Assembly (NCBI RefSeq): GCF_011493005.1
Contig: NZ_CP049158.1
Span: forward strand, 930,001-994,000
Length of the DNA stretch: 64,000 nucleotides
Direction of reading: 5' to 3'
DNA from: Caballeronia sp. SBC1
GTDB taxonomy: Bacteria > Pseudomonadota > Gammaproteobacteria > Burkholderiales > Burkholderiaceae
The translations under genes were made by a program, and so were the position numbers. The notes beneath the pieces are model-generated. The model did not search any database and was not told where the DNA came from. It saw only the letters and a list, made by a program, of their open reading frames with translations. This document shows positions 17,838-27,056 of this stretch, in pieces. Every line of letters begins with the position of its first letter. The stretch's first letter is position 1.

Positions 17838-19826
17838 TTAAGGAGCGAAAGTATCCCCCAGCACCACACCCTCCCGGCGCGGATCCGTGCCGCCCTGCAG
17901 GACGCTCGACTGATTGGACCCAGTCCGAAGGATCGTATTGACGCCGCTCGCCTGAGCCGCCGTGGAGATGGTGTGACCCAAAGCGACAAGGCCGGCAAGC
18001 AAGGGATCGTTCGCACCGCCATTCGAACTGTTGATGTTCGGATGCTCGCCGCCCAGCGTCGTGACCGGGCCATTGCTCGCGCCAAAGTCGACCAGATTCG
18101 CTGATTGCTGCGCGTCCAGTCCCCAGTCAAGCACACCAACGACCGTCTTCACGACGTACTGCGGGATCGTGCCGCCGCCGGGTGAACCCGTTGCCATCAC
18201 GAAATCGCCTTTCGATCCATCGGCGGCGATCTTGAAGACAAGGGTAGGCGCCATCGAACTGCGCGGCCTCTTGCCAGGCTGCACGCGATTCGCGACCGGA
18301 GCGCCGGTGGTGTCGGTCGGATTCGCGGAGAAATCCGTGAGCTGGTTGTTCAGTAGGAAGCCGTTTGTCATGTGGAACGAGCCCATGCTCGACTCAACCG
18401 TCGTGGTGGCCGTCACCACGTTGCCGCTGCCATCCACGATGGTGAACTGGTTCGTGCCGTGCTCGATCAGCGTTTTATCGACGCCAAGCGGTACCGCGCC
18501 GAAGTTGCCAGCAGCAGCCGTACCCATGCTTTTGTTGACGTTGATCAGGGCCGCTCTGCTCTGCAAATACGGCTTGTTGAGCAGCGTGTTCCAGGTGCCA
18601 TTCGGTGGCGGGATAAAATCGGTATCGGCCACATACTTGTCGCGGTCCGCATACGCCATCCGTTCAGCTTCAGTAATCAGATGAACGCCCTGAACCGTAG
18701 GCTTGCCGCCTTCGAGATCCATTGACGTTGGCTTTTGCTGCTGAAGATTAAAATTCTCAAGAATGCCCAGCGCGGACGCCACCGCAATACCGCCGGACGA
18801 CGGCGGCGGCATGCCACAAATCCAGTAGCTCCGATAAGTCGTACAAATAGGATCGCGCTGTTTCGCCTGATAGTTCGCGAGATCGGCGAGCGTCGTTTTG
18901 CCCGGCGTGATCACCGAGCCATCCGCGCCGGTGGTCGTTGCGATCTTCGTCACGATGTCCTGTGCAATCTGGCCGGAATACAGCGCGTTGGCGCCGCTGC
19001 TTGCCATTGCCTTCAGCGTGTTGGCGTAGGCCGGATTTTTCAGCAGCGTGCCCAATGCCTTGGGCGAGCCGTCCGCGTTGAGAAAGTAAGCAGCGGCTTC
19101 GGGGTCGCGTTTAAGGCTGCTTGCGTTCGAAGCAATTGCGCCAGCGAGCCGTCCACCGATTGGAAACCCATTGGTCGACAGCGAGATCGCGTCGCCGAAC
19201 AGGTCCTTCCACGCAAGCTTGCCGTGATCCCGCTGCAGCGCCTCAATAAGACGCGGTACACCAATGGTGCCGATCGAGCGACCGCTTGCGCGTGCGCTTG
19301 GCTGGGGTGCGGAACGGTCGCTTGTATCGTCGACATAACGAAGATAGTTTTCTGTCGCTGCGCTCGGTGCTGACTCGCGACCGTCGTACGCCTGCACCGT
19401 CTTTTTCGATGCATCGTAATACATCAGCACTCCTCCTGATCCGAGTCCCGTTGCTTCTGGAACTGTCAGGCCCAGCACCGCTTGCACGGCAACGGCGGCG
19501 TCGGCCGCGGTCCCGCCTTTCTTGAGCACGGCGCAGCCCGCAGCGCTCGCGTACGCGTTCGATGTGGTGACCATATAGGTCTTCGCGTATACAGGCTTCA
19601 GGCCGGTGCGATAACCCGAAGCGGCTTCAGGGAGCGAGGGGTCACCCGGGAGATTCGAGCCAATGACGACGCTCGACCCGCTACTGTCCACGGCGAGACA
19701 ACTCGAGTCTTGTGTGGGTGTTATGGAGGCGGGCTGGTGGTTGTCTGAATCACCGCCGCAGGAAACCAGCAGAAGGGTGGAGGCGGATATTGCCGTCACA
19801 AGGGCGAAGTAGGGGGTGCTTTTCAT
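17838..19826 (-). CDS. Gamma-glutamyltransferase family lipoprotein
   Basis: Ntn-hydrolase that cleaves gamma-glutamyl bonds (glutathione and related compounds) in the periplasm; 662 residues, longer than the usual 560-590. The N-terminus has a lipobox (LLLVSC), so it is predicted to be lipid-anchored. The large-subunit core is visible (GCAVLKKGGTAADAAVAVQA, ATGLGSGGVLM). The autoprocessing site is HGTNQFTIVD, where the Thr would become the nucleophile; many relatives have T-T-H or T-S-H here, so N-Q is a variant. Downstream motifs RPRSSMAPTLVF and MATGSPGGGTIPQ are intact. The gene stands alone. Classic glutathione hydrolase activity is likely but not certain. Confidence 0.9.
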   Translation of the reverse strand: MKSTPYFALVTAISASTLLLVSCGGDSDNHQPASITPTQDSSCLAVDSSGSSVVIGSNLPGDPSLPEAASGYRTGLKPVYAKTYMVTTSNAYASAAGCAVLKKGGTAADAAVAVQAVLGLTVPEATGLGSGGVLMYYDASKKTVQAYDGRESAPSAATENYLRYVDDTSDRSAPQPSARASGRSIGTIGVPRLIEALQRDHGKLAWKDLFGDAISLSTNGFPIGGRLAGAIASNASSLKRDPEAAAYFLNADGSPKALGTLLKNPAYANTLKAMASSGANALYSGQIAQDIVTKIATTTGADGSVITPGKTTLADLANYQAKQRDPICTTYRSYWICGMPPPSSGGIAVASALGILENFNLQQQKPTSMDLEGGKPTVQGVHLITEAERMAYADRDKYVADTDFIPPPNGTWNTLLNKPYLQSRAALINVNKSMGTAAAGNFGAVPLGVDKTLIEHGTNQFTIVDGSGNVVTATTTVESSMGSFHMTNGFLLNNQLTDFSANPTDTTGAPVANRVQPGKRPRSSMAPTLVFKIAADGSKGDFVMATGSPGGGTIPQYVVKTVVGVLDWGLDAQQSANLVDFGASNGPVTTLGGEHPNINSSNGGANDPLLAGLVALGHTISTAAQASGVNTILRTGSNQSSVLQGGTDPRREGVVLGDTFAP

Positions 19827-20328
19827 CGTGCTTTCTACAAGTCCTTTTATTGTCGAGTTTTCATGACCGGGAACAGCGGCCGGGGGATGCTTTAATCTGG
19901 ACGCGTCTCCAGTCCACAGTAAGCCGACAAAATACTATCCAAAACATTACTAAATATCTCCATAAAAATAATATTTGAATGAAATTTGAAATAATTGTCG
20001 AAACTTGGAGCGAAATTGGAAACGGACGAATTCGACGATTAGCGCAGACGCGTAAGCTGGCGTGGGGTGGCGTGATGAAAGCCGATGCGACGAGCATGCC
20101 TTGCCTGAGCCTTGCACGAGGCGTGGCCAGCGTTCTGCGCCGTCGCTCGAGGAGCCTTCGTGACTGCTTCACGTAGGTCGAGTGTCACGCTCATTCCGTC
20201 GTGCATGAACTCGCATTCAGGTGTTTGCAGCCGCAGAACGGCCACGGCCCGCGGTTTACGGCTGAGTCAGTGAGCGCTTATTTTGAATTATCAAAATACA
20301 TACTTAAATGTTGATAATTTATCTTATG
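19827..20328. other. Intergenic region, partly AT-rich
   Basis: About 500 bases. The parts at 19920-19990 and 20280-20331 are strongly AT-rich. No gene with a ribosome site or recognisable motif was found. Confidence 0.45.
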
Positions 20329-20787
20329 TCAAATTAGTAGTTCATCGAGTCGCTTCAACATCAATACGCCGCTGCTGTCGAAATGGCTGATGCGTTTCAG
20401 GTCGAGCAACACCCAATCGCTGCCGGATAACTCATCGCCAACCACTCGCTCGATTCTCTCGGCCGAGCCAAAGAAAAGCGGACCAGCAAGTTCGACGACA
20501 GTAATCCGGCTGCCCTGCTGGCCAAGAGCCTCAAGCGAAGCACGCGAGCGTTGTGTCCTGGAGCGAAGCTGCGTGGCATGGGGTATGCGACGAATCATCT
20601 GCGCATTCGAGCGATAGATGAATGCAATAAACGCAGCGGCGAAACCCACACCGAGCGCAACCAGTACACTGGTGAAGACGACTAGCGTCGTCACGACAAG
20701 CACCATCGCGAGGTTAAGGAAAATCTCCCAACGGGTAGAAGAATGGCCGCCATAATCCATCTGGCCGGGCAGCTCACGGAGGCACAA
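20329..20787 (-). pseudogene. Truncated SulP permease remnant with STAS domain
   Basis: A 152-residue frame containing only the last membrane segments and the STAS domain of a SulP-type transporter. A hydrophobic stretch (VLVALGVGFAAAFIAFIYRS) is followed by the STAS fold (TVVELAGPLFFGSAERIE, then LDLKRISHFDSSGVLML). The N-terminal 350 or more residues are missing, and the region upstream belongs to a different, divergent gene starting at 20793. The C-terminus is also cut soon after the STAS helix. It is not a recent copy of the SulP gene at 1577-3262, whose STAS domain differs clearly. Confidence 0.75.
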
Positions 20788-20792
20788 ACACC

Positions 20793-21770
20793 ATGATCAA
20801 GCGGAAAGTCCTTGTCTATTACGCGTGGAGTCGGCCGGGTGAGAACAGCGCGCCGCTTCATGTGATCGAAGATCGATTTCCGGCGCTCTTTGAAAGCCGC
20901 CGGATGGGTTTCCCGAGATTCCATGAGTTCTCAAACCTGCATCAGTTTGACCAAAGCATTGCCGGTTTCCTTGACCACATCATGAAGCGCAACTTCACCG
21001 CCTTCGTCGATCTGGCGGCGGCGCTCACTGGCCAGAGCGTGACAGAGATCGAGCGTGTCACGGACGACGGGACGCTCACGCCGCTCGATGCACGTCTTCT
21101 CAGCGGCGTCGATACACTTATTGTCATCAGTTTCGATTCGCTCAGGACTGCTCAAACAGCGGGAAGCGCGGAAATCGAAACCGTCCGAACGTTCCTCGGA
21201 CAGCCCGACCATCTTGCCTTCATCTGCCCGCATCACGACATTGGTGATGTAACGGGCCTGCCGGAAGGCGAGCAGCTGCAACGTCAGATTACCGAATTCG
21301 AGCATCACGGCGACAAGACGATTCCGCCCCGGCAACGGTTCGGCGGCTTGGCGCGTTCGCTCCTCGCGGGCCTCGGCGTACCGGTGGAAAACCGCTTTGG
21401 ACTCAGGCCGGCGCCAGAAGCCGACGGATCCCCCGCGCCAATAGAAGCCGATACAACGCTTGATCGATTAGGTCTGCTTCAGAGCGTCAGCACGTTCAAT
21501 CTGCATCCGCATCTGCCGCAACTTGAGCGTCTCGGCGAGGCTGTGAACAAACTCGACGTGCTGGCACGCCAGCGAATCGACCCCGCCGCCCCGCCGCATC
21601 CCTTTGCAGCTGACCATGTGAGATTCGATGCCCTCCTGCAATCCCGACCGGAGACGTTCAACGGCAGCTTGCTCGTTAGCGATTCCACACTCTGGAGTTC
21701 AACTGCCGGCGGTGTCGACAGTCTTCGCGAGCTCTGGACGAATGTCGTTCAGCGCCCGCTTCGGTCGTGA
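20793..21770 (+). CDS. Conserved-looking protein of unknown function
   Basis: 325 residues, no signal peptide or membrane segment. I do not recognise the family. Visible features: a beta-rich start (KRKVLVYYAWSR), a segment with alternating hydrophobics (VDTLIVISFDSLRTA), a His-containing stretch (LAFICPHHDIGD, then FEHHGDKTIPPRQRFGG) and a Pro-rich middle. The His/Asp motifs could bind a metal, and the first half has the look of an alpha/beta fold (inference only). GGAGG lies 12 bases before the ATG. Base composition matches its neighbours. The gene is divergent from the SulP remnant, whose upstream half it seems to have replaced. Confidence 0.7.
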   Translation: MIKRKVLVYYAWSRPGENSAPLHVIEDRFPALFESRRMGFPRFHEFSNLHQFDQSIAGFLDHIMKRNFTAFVDLAAALTGQSVTEIERVTDDGTLTPLDARLLSGVDTLIVISFDSLRTAQTAGSAEIETVRTFLGQPDHLAFICPHHDIGDVTGLPEGEQLQRQITEFEHHGDKTIPPRQRFGGLARSLLAGLGVPVENRFGLRPAPEADGSPAPIEADTTLDRLGLLQSVSTFNLHPHLPQLERLGEAVNKLDVLARQRIDPAAPPHPFAADHVRFDALLQSRPETFNGSLLVSDSTLWSSTAGGVDSLRELWTNVVQRPLRS

Positions 21771-21946
21771 GAGCGCAATGGCACGCCCGAAAAACCACTT
21801 GGCAGTTTGATCTGACTATTCCTTGTTGGGCGCGCTAATCCAGCTTTGCAAACGGCCGCTTCGCCCGCCCAGCATCGCTTTCTCACCTCCTTCAACCCCC
21901 TCTCCGGGATTTCCCTCCTATACATCCCCTCGCAAACGATATTAAA

Positions 21947-21963
21947 TAAATCACGTTGATTTA
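21947..21963. promoter_or_regulatory. Palindrome upstream of ROK regulator (candidate operator)
   Basis: TAAATCA-CGT-TGATTTA, a perfect 7-3-7 inverted repeat in an AT-rich stretch 34 bases before the ROK start codon. ROK repressors bind AT-rich palindromes, so autoregulation of the whole sugar-uptake operon from this site is plausible. Confidence 0.5.
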
Positions 21964-21996
21964 ATAAATACGCAACAGATTCTTAGGAGGAGACCC

Positions 21997-23247
21997 GTGC
22001 GAACTCCCCACATTGGACGTGGCAGCAATTCGGCAAACTTGCGGCTCTATCACGAGCGGCTTTTGCTACAGGCTCTGCGTCGCTCGCAACCTACTGCCAA
22101 GGCGGATCTCGCGCGGCTGGCCAACCTGACCAGCACGGCGGTCGGGAGCATCATTGCGTCGCTGGACGAGGCCGGTCTCATTGAACACATTGGCCGCCGG
22201 CTCGAAGGCCAGCGCGGTCAGCCCGCTTCGCTGATCCGTCTGAACCCGCGCGGCGCGTTTGGCATTGGCGTGAGAATCGACCGGACCAGCATCGAAACGG
22301 TGCTCGTGAATTTTTCTGGCGATGTCCTGGCGCGCAGCACCCTCGACAGGGTGCTCCCCCACCCCGATGAAGTCCTGAAGATCCTTCAGCGCGACATCCA
22401 GAACATGCTGGCATTGCTGAACCCGGGCGAGCGCGAGCGGCTGACAGGTATCGGTCTCGCCCAGCCGTTCCACCTGGGCAGTTGGGCACGCGAACTTGGG
22501 CTTTCGGCTGAACGCTTCCGGGCGTGGGACGAGATCGATTTCTCGGCCGAGTTAAGCAAGCTGATGGGCCTTCCCGTCTTTGCCGAAAACGATGGCAACG
22601 CGGCCGCTATCGCCGAACTATTTTACGGTTGCGGACGCCAGTGTCATGACTTCGTCTATCTCTTCCTCGGCTCGGCGATCGGCGGCGGCATCGCGATCGA
22701 TGGCGATTGCCTGCGAGGCGGCACGGGCAACGCGGGAGATATTGGCATCATGCCGGTGCCCCCAAGCCGCCTCCCTTCCGCCCCGCTCCCCACCGGGCAA
22801 TGGGACATCCTGTTGTCGCGCGCGTCGCTGAATGCGCTCGCACGCCATCTGCGGTACAGCGGCGAGTCAATACAAAACCGCTTCGATCTCAGTACCTGCA
22901 TCCAGCGCAAACTGCCTGCGGTAGACGAGTGGATCGAAGATTGCGTGGAGGCTCTCGCTCCGGCGCTGCACGCAACGTTGTGCGTGGTGGACGTGCCGAC
23001 AATCGTGCTCGACGCGGATGTCGACAGCGGACTTCTCGATACGCTGCTGGAACGATTGCAGGCTGCAATGACGGCCACGGTGCCGGAAGCCCGCAGCGTC
23101 CCGGCACTGGTCCGGGGGTCGTTTGGATCGGATGCGGGCGCCATCGGTGCGGCCACGCTGCCCATGTTCTTCAACTTTTCGCCGAACGCCGGGTTGCTCC
23201 AGAGCGCCAGCGCGAAATCGAAAGAGGTCAATCATGCCCATGTCTGA
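21997..23247 (+). CDS. ROK family transcriptional regulator
   Basis: Sugar-responsive DNA-binding protein, 416 residues. An N-terminal winged helix (about 20-75: [20 protein letters not shown]) is followed by a ROK sugar-kinase-like domain with [19 protein letters not shown] and [15 protein letters not shown]. The zinc motif (CxCGxxGC) usual in this family is absent after the GGG loop. Start: GTG at 21997, supported by AGGAGGA 8 bases upstream. Its 3' end overlaps the ATPase gene by 14 bases, so regulator and transporter are co-translated. It likely represses its own operon in the absence of the transported sugar. Confidence 0.9.
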   Translation: MRTPHIGRGSNSANLRLYHERLLLQALRRSQPTAKADLARLANLTSTAVGSIIASLDEAGLIEHIGRRLEGQRGQPASLIRLNPRGAFGIGVRIDRTSIETVLVNFSGDVLARSTLDRVLPHPDEVLKILQRDIQNMLALLNPGERERLTGIGLAQPFHLGSWARELGLSAERFRAWDEIDFSAELSKLMGLPVFAENDGNAAAIAELFYGCGRQCHDFVYLFLGSAIGGGIAIDGDCLRGGTGNAGDIGIMPVPPSRLPSAPLPTGQWDILLSRASLNALARHLRYSGESIQNRFDLSTCIQRKLPAVDEWIEDCVEALAPALHATLCVVDVPTIVLDADVDSGLLDTLLERLQAAMTATVPEARSVPALVRGSFGSDAGAIGAATLPMFFNFSPNAGLLQSASAKSKEVNHAHV

Positions 23248-24784
23248 GTCAAAGCCCCCAATCCTCGCCATGCGCGGCATCAGTAAAACCTTTCCCGGTG
23301 TGCGCGCACTCGACAACGTGTCGCTGACCGTCTATCCGGGCGAAGTGCATTCGCTGATGGGCGAAAACGGCGCCGGCAAATCCACCTTGATGAAGGTGCT
23401 CTCTGGCGCCTACCAGGCGGACCCCGGCGGCGAAATCCTGGTCGATGGAAAGGTGACCAGCATCGACGGCCCGCTCGCGGCGAAAGCGATCGGCGTTGCG
23501 GTGATCTATCAGGAGTTAAGCCTCGCGCCCAACCTTTCAGTTGCCGAAAATATCCATGCCGGGCGCGAACTGCGCAAGGGCGGCCGCTTCGGGCTGGTGG
23601 ACCGGGCAGGCATGGAGCGCGGCTGCGAGGACGTGCTCAAGCGGCTGGGCGCGACCTTTCGGCCGCAGACGCTTGTCGGGGATCTGTCGATAGCGGAGCA
23701 ACAGTTGGTCGAGATCGCGCGGGCGGTTCATGCCAACGCGCGGATCCTTGTGATGGATGAGCCGACCACGCCGCTGTCATCGCGTGAAACCGACCGGCTG
23801 TTCGAGTTGATCCGTAATTTGCGTGCCGAAGGACTGGCGATCATCTACATCAGCCACCGCATGGCCGAGATCTACGAATTGTCGGATCGTGTCTCCGTGC
23901 TGCGCGATGGCGCCTACGTCGGCACGCTCGATCGCGAGGATTTGTCAGCCGAGAGCCTCGTCAAAATGATGGTCGGCCGGGATATTTCCGGCTTCTACAA
24001 AAAGCAGCATGCGCCCTACGACCCGGGCAAGGTCGTGCTGTCGGTCCGCGATGTCGCCGATGGCCGCCGCGTCAAAGGTTGCAGCCTCGAACTTCACGCT
24101 GGCGAAGTGCTTGGAATTGCAGGGCTGGTCGGCGCGGGCCGCACCGAACTGGCGCGGCTGATCTTCGGCGCCGAGCCGCGTATTCGAGGAGAAATCACAG
24201 TCGATGGCAAGACGCTCGCCATGCGCTCGCCGCGTGACGCGATCGATGCAGGCGTGGTGTATCTGACTGAAGACCGCAAGCGCCAGGGCCTCTTCCTCGA
24301 CATGAGCGTGCGCGACAACATCAACGTTGCCGTGGCCGGCCGCGATGCCCGTCTTGGCGTGCTCGACCTCGCCCGAGGCGCGTCTCGCGCGCGCGACGCG
24401 ATTTCCGCGCTCTCCATTCGCGTGGCAAACGCGAAAGTGAACGCGGGCTCTTTATCCGGCGGCAACCAGCAGAAAGTGCTGCTGTCGCGCCTGCTGGAAA
24501 CGAAACCGCGCGTCCTCATCCTCGATGAACCCACACGCGGCGTCGACATCGGCGCCAAGTCAGAGATTTATCGAATCATCAACGAGCTGGCTCGATCCGG
24601 CGTTGGCATCATCGTTATATCGAGCGAACTACCGGAAGTCATCGGCGTCGCCGACCGCGTGCTCGTCATGCGCGAAGGCGAACTCGCCGGCCAGCTTGGC
24701 GGCCATACCGGCACGCCGATCACGCAGGAAGCCATCATCGAACTGGCAACGGGCTCCCGCCCCCCGGTCGACCAGGCAGCTTGA
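23234..24784 (+). CDS. Sugar ABC transporter ATP-binding protein (RbsA/XylG type)
   Basis: Cytoplasmic double-ATPase energising sugar uptake, 516 residues with two tandem ABC domains. The first has Walker [10 protein letters not shown] and the degenerate signature [15 protein letters not shown]. The second has the non-canonical Walker A region [14 protein letters not shown], signature [15 protein letters not shown] and Walker [14 protein letters not shown]. This is the carbohydrate-uptake-type 2 pattern. Start: ATG at 23234, overlapping the ROK gene. The permease gene follows 46 bases on. Confidence 0.93.
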   Translation: MPMSESKPPILAMRGISKTFPGVRALDNVSLTVYPGEVHSLMGENGAGKSTLMKVLSGAYQADPGGEILVDGKVTSIDGPLAAKAIGVAVIYQELSLAPNLSVAENIHAGRELRKGGRFGLVDRAGMERGCEDVLKRLGATFRPQTLVGDLSIAEQQLVEIARAVHANARILVMDEPTTPLSSRETDRLFELIRNLRAEGLAIIYISHRMAEIYELSDRVSVLRDGAYVGTLDREDLSAESLVKMMVGRDISGFYKKQHAPYDPGKVVLSVRDVADGRRVKGCSLELHAGEVLGIAGLVGAGRTELARLIFGAEPRIRGEITVDGKTLAMRSPRDAIDAGVVYLTEDRKRQGLFLDMSVRDNINVAVAGRDARLGVLDLARGASRARDAISALSIRVANAKVNAGSLSGGNQQKVLLSRLLETKPRVLILDEPTRGVDIGAKSEIYRIINELARSGVGIIVISSELPEVIGVADRVLVMREGELAGQLGGHTGTPITQEAIIELATGSRPPVDQAA

Positions 24785-24830
24785 TTCGTACACCGAACCA
24801 ATCAGACGTCACGAATATCTGGAGGACGAC

Positions 24831-25868
24831 ATGAGCAATTCACTCAAGCCGCAGGAAGCCGGCACAACCCCTGTAAAGGGCACGACCGACCCGGTCCAGC
24901 GACAAGCGAACATCTTGCGGCACGAGCGCATGCAGACTCTGATGCGAACAGCGGGCATGCTGCCTATCCTGATTCTTCTTTGCATCGGCTTCGGGATTAC
25001 GACGGGTAATTTCTTCAGCCTCCAAAACCTGTCGATCGTCACGCAGCAGGCGTCAATCAACGTGGTGCTGGCTGCGGGCATGACCTTCGTGATCTTGACC
25101 GGCGGTATCGACCTGTCGGTGGGGTCCGTGCTGTCGGCCGCGGCGGTGGCAGCCTTGCTGGCATCGAACATTCCGGGCTTCGGCGGCCTCGCCGTGCCGG
25201 TCGCGCTCGCGGTCGGAGCCGGCTTCGGACTGATCAACGGTGCACTGATTTCTCTCCTCAGGCTGCCGCCGTTCATTGTGACGCTTGGCTCGCTGACGGC
25301 GGTACGCGGCATTGCCCGGTTGATGGGACATGACACCACGATCTTCAACCCGCAACTGTCGTTCGCGTTCATCGGCAACGACTCGCTCTTTGGTATTCCC
25401 TGGCTGGTCATCATCGCCGTCGCGGTTGTCGCGATCTCATGGTTCATCCTGCGCCGAACGGTTCTCGGATTGCGGATCTATTCCGTCGGCGGGAACCCCG
25501 AAGCGGCGCGTCTTTCAGGTATCCGGGTATGGGGCATCGAGATGTTCGTGTATGTCATCTCCGGCTTTCTTGCAGGTCTCGGCGCGGTCATGTCGGCAGC
25601 CCGCCTGTATGCGGCGAATGGCTTGCAGATGGGGCAATCGTACGAACTCGACGCCATCGCGGCGGTGATCCTGGGCGGCACCAGTTTCGTGGGCGGCGTG
25701 GGATCGATCATCGGTACGCTGGTGGGCGCGCTGATCATCGCGGTCCTGACCAATGGTCTCGTGCTGCTCGGCGTGTCGGACGTGTGGCAGTACATCATCA
25801 AAGGCCTGGTGATCATTGGCGCAGTGACGCTCGACCGGTACCGCCAGCGTGGTTCAGCACGCACCTGA
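24831..25868 (+). CDS. Sugar ABC transporter permease (RbsC type)
   Basis: Inner-membrane permease, 345 residues and about 8-10 membrane segments. It carries the family motif VILTGGIDLSVGSVLS and the EAA-like loop (AVILGGTSFVGGVGSIIGTL). A ribosome site GGAGG lies 6 bases before the ATG at 24831. It works with the preceding double ATPase and the following binding protein. The best-known relatives import ribose, but this subfamily also handles other pentoses, hexoses and sugar alcohols. Confidence 0.93.
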   Translation: MSNSLKPQEAGTTPVKGTTDPVQRQANILRHERMQTLMRTAGMLPILILLCIGFGITTGNFFSLQNLSIVTQQASINVVLAAGMTFVILTGGIDLSVGSVLSAAAVAALLASNIPGFGGLAVPVALAVGAGFGLINGALISLLRLPPFIVTLGSLTAVRGIARLMGHDTTIFNPQLSFAFIGNDSLFGIPWLVIIAVAVVAISWFILRRTVLGLRIYSVGGNPEAARLSGIRVWGIEMFVYVISGFLAGLGAVMSAARLYAANGLQMGQSYELDAIAAVILGGTSFVGGVGSIIGTLVGALIIAVLTNGLVLLGVSDVWQYIIKGLVIIGAVTLDRYRQRGSART

Positions 25869-25966
25869 AGCATCTATCGAATCTTGCCTTATAGAAGGTA
25901 GAGGACGGACGCGAAAACGGTCCCTTCGCGCCCGAAAATACACCGGACCCACTTGGAGACAACGAA

Positions 25967-26914
25967 ATGTTGAAACAAAAAATCGCGGCCGCAAGCATTG
26001 CATTGGCGCTCGGCTTCAGCCTCACTGCCCCGGCGCACGCTGCCGACAAGCAACTCAAGTCGATCGGCATCACGGTCGGATCGCTCGGCAACCCCTACTT
26101 CGTCACCATCGTGAAAGGTGCGGAGGCCAAAGCCAAGCAGATCAACCCGGCCGTGACCGTGACGGCTGTATCGGCCGACTACGACATGAGCAAGCAGTTC
26201 ACGCAGATCGATAACTTTATTGCTGCTCACGTGGACATGATCCTGTTGAACGCAGCGGACCCGAAGGCCATCGAGCCGGCAGTGAAGAAGGCGCAGGCCG
26301 CAGGGATTGTTGTTATTGCAGTCGACGTGGCAGCCGCCGGCGCCGACGCCACCGTTCAGACGAACAACGTCCAGGCCGGCGAGCTGTCTTGCGGGTTTAT
26401 CGTGAAGAAGCTCAACGGCAAGGGCGACGTCGTGATTGAAAATGGACCGCCCGTTTCGGCTGTGCTGGATCGCGTGAAGGGCTGTAAGTCGGTGCTGGCC
26501 AAGAGCCCGGGCATCAAGGTCCTGTCGGATGACCAGGACGCCAAGGGATCGCGCGAAGGCGGCATGGCTGCGATGCAGGGCTACCTGACGCGGTTCCCGA
26601 AGGTGGACGCGGTATTCGCGATCAACGACCCGCAGGCGGTCGGCAGCGATCTTGCCGCGAAGCAGTTGCATCGGAAGGAACTGTTCATTACGTCAGTGGA
26701 TGGCGCACCGGACATTGAGACGGCGCTCAAGAGTGACACGCTCGTTCAGGCGTCGGCCAGCCAGGATCCGTGGACGATGGCACAGAACGCCGTGACCATT
26801 GGCTACGACATCATGAACGGCAAGAAGCCGGCCAACCCGCTTATGCTGATGCCGTCAACGCTCGTGACGCGCGATAACGTAGGCAGTTACAAGGGCTGGA
26901 CCGCGGCGCATTGA
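25967..26914 (+). CDS. Sugar ABC transporter substrate-binding protein (RbsB type)
   Basis: Periplasmic binding protein, 315 residues. The signal peptide ends APAHA|ADK, and the mature part has the type I periplasmic fold (ITVGSLGNPYFVTIVKGAEA; DMILLNAADPKAIEPAVKKA; FAINDPQAVGSDLAAKQL). Ligand-contact residues resemble the ribose/inositol-binding group, but the sugar is not fixed by sequence. GGAG lies ahead of the ATG. An imperfect hairpin followed by TTTT after the stop suggests that most operon transcripts end here. Confidence 0.92.
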   Translation: MLKQKIAAASIALALGFSLTAPAHAADKQLKSIGITVGSLGNPYFVTIVKGAEAKAKQINPAVTVTAVSADYDMSKQFTQIDNFIAAHVDMILLNAADPKAIEPAVKKAQAAGIVVIAVDVAAAGADATVQTNNVQAGELSCGFIVKKLNGKGDVVIENGPPVSAVLDRVKGCKSVLAKSPGIKVLSDDQDAKGSREGGMAAMQGYLTRFPKVDAVFAINDPQAVGSDLAAKQLHRKELFITSVDGAPDIETALKSDTLVQASASQDPWTMAQNAVTIGYDIMNGKKPANPLMLMPSTLVTRDNVGSYKGWTAAH

Positions 26915-26917
26915 ACT

Positions 26918-26959
26918 AAACCGGGCGGGCGGTGATCGCGGTGCCGCTCGCCGGGTTTT
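26918..26959 (+). terminator. Imperfect hairpin with T run after the binding protein
   Basis: AAACCGGGCGGGCGG pairs with CCGCTCGCCGGGTTT with two mismatches, followed by TTTTC. It separates the ABC operon from zwf. Confidence 0.55.
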
Positions 26960-27015
26960 CTGTCATATAGCGAGAGGTTGGGTTCAATTCAACGACGGGG
27001 CAACATAATAAATCA

Positions 27016-27028
27016 TTCGCATTGCGAA
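27016..27028. promoter_or_regulatory. Palindrome TTCGC-ATT-GCGAA upstream of zwf
   Basis: A perfect 5-3-5 inverted repeat 28 bases before the zwf start codon, in a position suited to a regulator. A looser version (TTCGCA-N11-TGCGAA) occurs ahead of xylF at 62693-62715. Confidence 0.35.
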
Positions 27029-27056
27029 CGAAATTTCTCCGTGGCTTATTCCCGCG

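Noticed and set aside
20039..20245. Minus-strand 68-codon frame downstream of the gamma-glutamyltransferase region
   Set aside because: No ribosome site, composition dominated by Arg, His and Ala as in antisense frames of GC-rich DNA, and no family resemblance.
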